Below are positions 4,459-6,027 of a stretch of 6,027 nucleotides of DNA, piece after piece. Position numbers and translations under genes: made by a program. Within the stretch, counting starts at the first letter, position 1, and the number at the start of each line of letters is the position of its first letter. The DNA lies in the NCBI GenBank assembly GCA_964633205.1, contig CAZWFN010000242.1, positions 1 to 6,027 of the forward strand, in the 5' to 3' direction. The DNA is from CAYVQE01 sp964633205 (lineage in GTDB: Bacteria; Myxococcota; B64-G9). The notes below the pieces were generated by a model. The model saw only the letters and a program-made list of their open reading frames with translations, had not been told where the DNA came from and did no database searches.

Positions 4459-6027
4459 TTACTCGATCACGCCGTGATAGCGCATCATCCAGTAGGGCAG
4501 CAGCCAGGGCCAAGGGGCCTGCACCGGCCGGCCGTCGCTGCCGCCTGAGATCTGGTAGGGGTTGGTGTTCCACTTCAGGGTGCGGATCTCGTCGTAGGGC
4601 AGCACGCTGGTGAACTGCGGATCGCCGAAGCGATCGTTGGACGCATCGCGCACGGCATCCCGGCGGTGGCTGTTGTCGACCCGCCACTCGCGCCAGTCCT
4701 CGGGCCACTCGCGCAGGGTGCCCAGGGCGTCTTCCAGGTGATAGCCCGACCCCAGCGCGCTGGCCGCGATGGCCGCCCACAGCGGGTTGCGCTCGGGCCA
4801 CTCGTATTCCAGCATGGCCAGCATCGATTCGATCCAGCGCTGCCGGCGGGCGTCGTCCGGCTCGTAGCGGATCAGGGTGTGGTAGGCCAGCATGGCCAGC
4901 TCGTGATCCGAGTGGTTGGCCAGTGCCCGCGAGGTCACGGTGAAGATGTCGTCGTGGAAATCGACCAGTTCGCCGTAGCGGTGCGTGTCGAGCAGCTCCT
5001 GGTAAGCGCGGTAGAAGCGCTCGGCGCCGGTCATGTGGTAGGCGGCCAGCAGGTGGCCCAGGATCTCGATGGCGTTCAGCCAGCCGCCGCCGTAGGCCGC
5101 CTCGGTGCACAGCTCCAGCGGGTGCTCGTCCATGCAGCTGTCCAGCCCGTCGAGCGCGATGGCCAGCCGCTGCGGGTTCCAGTGGCCGTGGGTGGTCTTC
5201 TCGCCGTCCAGGTCGACCAGCCGAAAACCGTTGTCGATGATGTGATCGGCCAGGGCGGCGGCGTGGGCGGCCAGCTCGGCGCGCTCGGCGGCGTCGGCCG
5301 CGCACAGGTCGTAGTAGACCGGGTAGCCGAAGAAGTGGCCGGTGGTCTCGTCCGAGGAGGTATCGTCCTTCCAGCGGTAATCGTGGCCGTCCTGCCAGTT
5401 CTCGACCAGGTGCCAGTTGTCCCGGTCGATCTTGGAGCTGTAGACCTGGCCCTCGTCGTCGCGCACCAAGGAGCGGGCCACGAAGCCGGGCCGGCGGCCT
5501 GCGGCTTCGAAGCTGACCGCCGGGATGTCGATCTGCCACATCATGGCCCGCATGGCGCGGCGGGCCCGCTGGCAGAAGCTCTGCTCGCCGGTGGCGCCGG
5601 CGGCGTAGGACCAGGCCACGATTTGCATCTGCGTCCACAGCCCGTCGTTGTCGTGGTCGTGCTGGTGGATGGGTGCTTCGGTGTCCCAGGCGTCGTCGCG
5701 GCGGCCGTCGTCGGAGACGAAGTCGAGCCGCCAGAAGGCGGGGTTGTAGGACTCCATCAGCGCCGCCTTGGCGGCCAGGGTGGTCTCGACCAGCTCGATG
5801 CGGCTGATGCCGGCCGGGGTGGCGATCCAACGCCGGCGCCGGCCTTGCAGGGCCACCGCGGTGACCTGCTGGGCCGGGATCCAGCGCTTGGAGTGGTAGT
5901 GATCGCAGCCATCGAGCGCGGCCGTGGTGTAGCTGGCGCCGATGGCGTGGCCCAGCAGCAGGCCGCCGGCATCGCCGGCCACCGCGGTCACGTCGCCTGT
6001 GGGCAGACCGTCCGGGCCGGGCAGCAG
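4459..6027 (-). CDS. Regulator-propeller plus alpha-hairpin toroid protein (C-terminal part; N-terminus beyond right edge)
   Basis: The final 522 residues of a longer protein; the frame is open to the window edge. The first 75 visible residues show two beta-propeller blade motifs of the Reg_prop type: GLPTGDVTAVAGDAGGLLLG and, next, WIPAQQVTAVALQ followed by RWIATPAGISRIE. After a linker (LAAKAALMESYNPAFWRLDF) comes an all-helical region of about 430 residues, with HDHDNDGLWTQMQIVAWSYA, GFVARSLVRDD, YRWKDDTSSDETTGHFFGYP, THGHWNPQRLA, YGGGWLNAIEILGHLLAAY, ALANHSDHELAMLAYH, RVDNSHRRD, LKWNTNPYQ and a final LLPYWMMRYHGVI. The acidic and aromatic conserved patches and paired helices recall the six-hairpin glycosidase-like (alpha/alpha toroid) fold. 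An enzyme acting on polysaccharide is plausible, but no catalytic assignment can be made. The likely location is periplasm or surface; the signal would lie outside the window. The stop is TAA. Confidence 0.82.
   Translation of the reverse strand: MLPGPDGLPTGDVTAVAGDAGGLLLGHAIGASYTTAALDGCDHYHSKRWIPAQQVTAVALQGRRRRWIATPAGISRIELVETTLAAKAALMESYNPAFWRLDFVSDDGRRDDAWDTEAPIHQHDHDNDGLWTQMQIVAWSYAAGATGEQSFCQRARRAMRAMMWQIDIPAVSFEAAGRRPGFVARSLVRDDEGQVYSSKIDRDNWHLVENWQDGHDYRWKDDTSSDETTGHFFGYPVYYDLCAADAAERAELAAHAAALADHIIDNGFRLVDLDGEKTTHGHWNPQRLAIALDGLDSCMDEHPLELCTEAAYGGGWLNAIEILGHLLAAYHMTGAERFYRAYQELLDTHRYGELVDFHDDIFTVTSRALANHSDHELAMLAYHTLIRYEPDDARRQRWIESMLAMLEYEWPERNPLWAAIAASALGSGYHLEDALGTLREWPEDWREWRVDNSHRRDAVRDASNDRFGDPQFTSVLPYDEIRTLKWNTNPYQISGGSDGRPVQAPWPWLLPYWMMRYHGVIE

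Noticed and set aside
3770..5830. Long minus-strand open frame crossing the NTPase-like gene and part of the propeller/toroid gene
   Set aside because: The product is Arg/Pro/His-rich and antisense or out of frame to two genes with recognisable motifs.
5989..5991. GTG start for the propeller/toroid gene
   Set aside because: It falls inside a propeller blade (GLPTGDVTAVAG), and the same frame continues open to the window edge, so it is an internal Val codon.

Overview
The window is GC-rich (roughly two thirds G+C by eye) bacterial chromosome. The large Cys-rich secreted lipoprotein with a MopE-type motif, together with a propeller/toroid protein, suggests Myxococcota or a related former 'Deltaproteobacteria' lineage. 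That placement is inferred from protein style only; there is no rRNA or marker gene to confirm it.

Region by region. (1) Positions 1-968, minus strand: a tyrosine recombinase (integrase) that reads well up to its H-x-x-R box. Exactly there its family pattern stops, at a perfect 10-bp inverted repeat (26-57), and it runs off the left edge without its last catalytic residues in view. (2) Positions 969-1131: a short regulatory or attachment-like stretch with a 9-bp inverted repeat, two tandem 11-bp direct repeats and a strong intrinsic terminator. (3) Positions 1132-1204, minus strand: an initiator tRNA (anticodon CAU) with its own promoter at 1222-1249. Integrase and tRNA point the same way, with the integrase beyond the tRNA 3' end. 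This is the usual layout of an element integrated at a tRNA gene, so the window probably crosses an island boundary, with the island to the left. (4) Positions 1307-3733, minus strand: an 808-residue predicted lipoprotein with a PKD/K319L-like domain, a Cys-rich repeat region, a duplicated beta-sandwich-like module and one C-terminal ASH-like segment. (5) Positions 3860-4444, plus strand: a THEP1/NTPase_1-family protein whose Walker A is destroyed and whose Walker B Asp is His. (6) Positions 4459-6027, minus strand: the C-terminal 522 residues of a protein with regulator-propeller-like blades followed by an alpha-hairpin toroid domain; it continues past the right edge.

The lipoprotein and the NTPase-like gene are divergent across a 126-bp promoter region. 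The NTPase-like gene and the propeller/toroid gene converge with only 14 bp between stops. I see no operon or shared pathway joining the three host-side genes. The best candidates for something undescribed are the degenerate NTPase and the inverted repeat interrupting the integrase.
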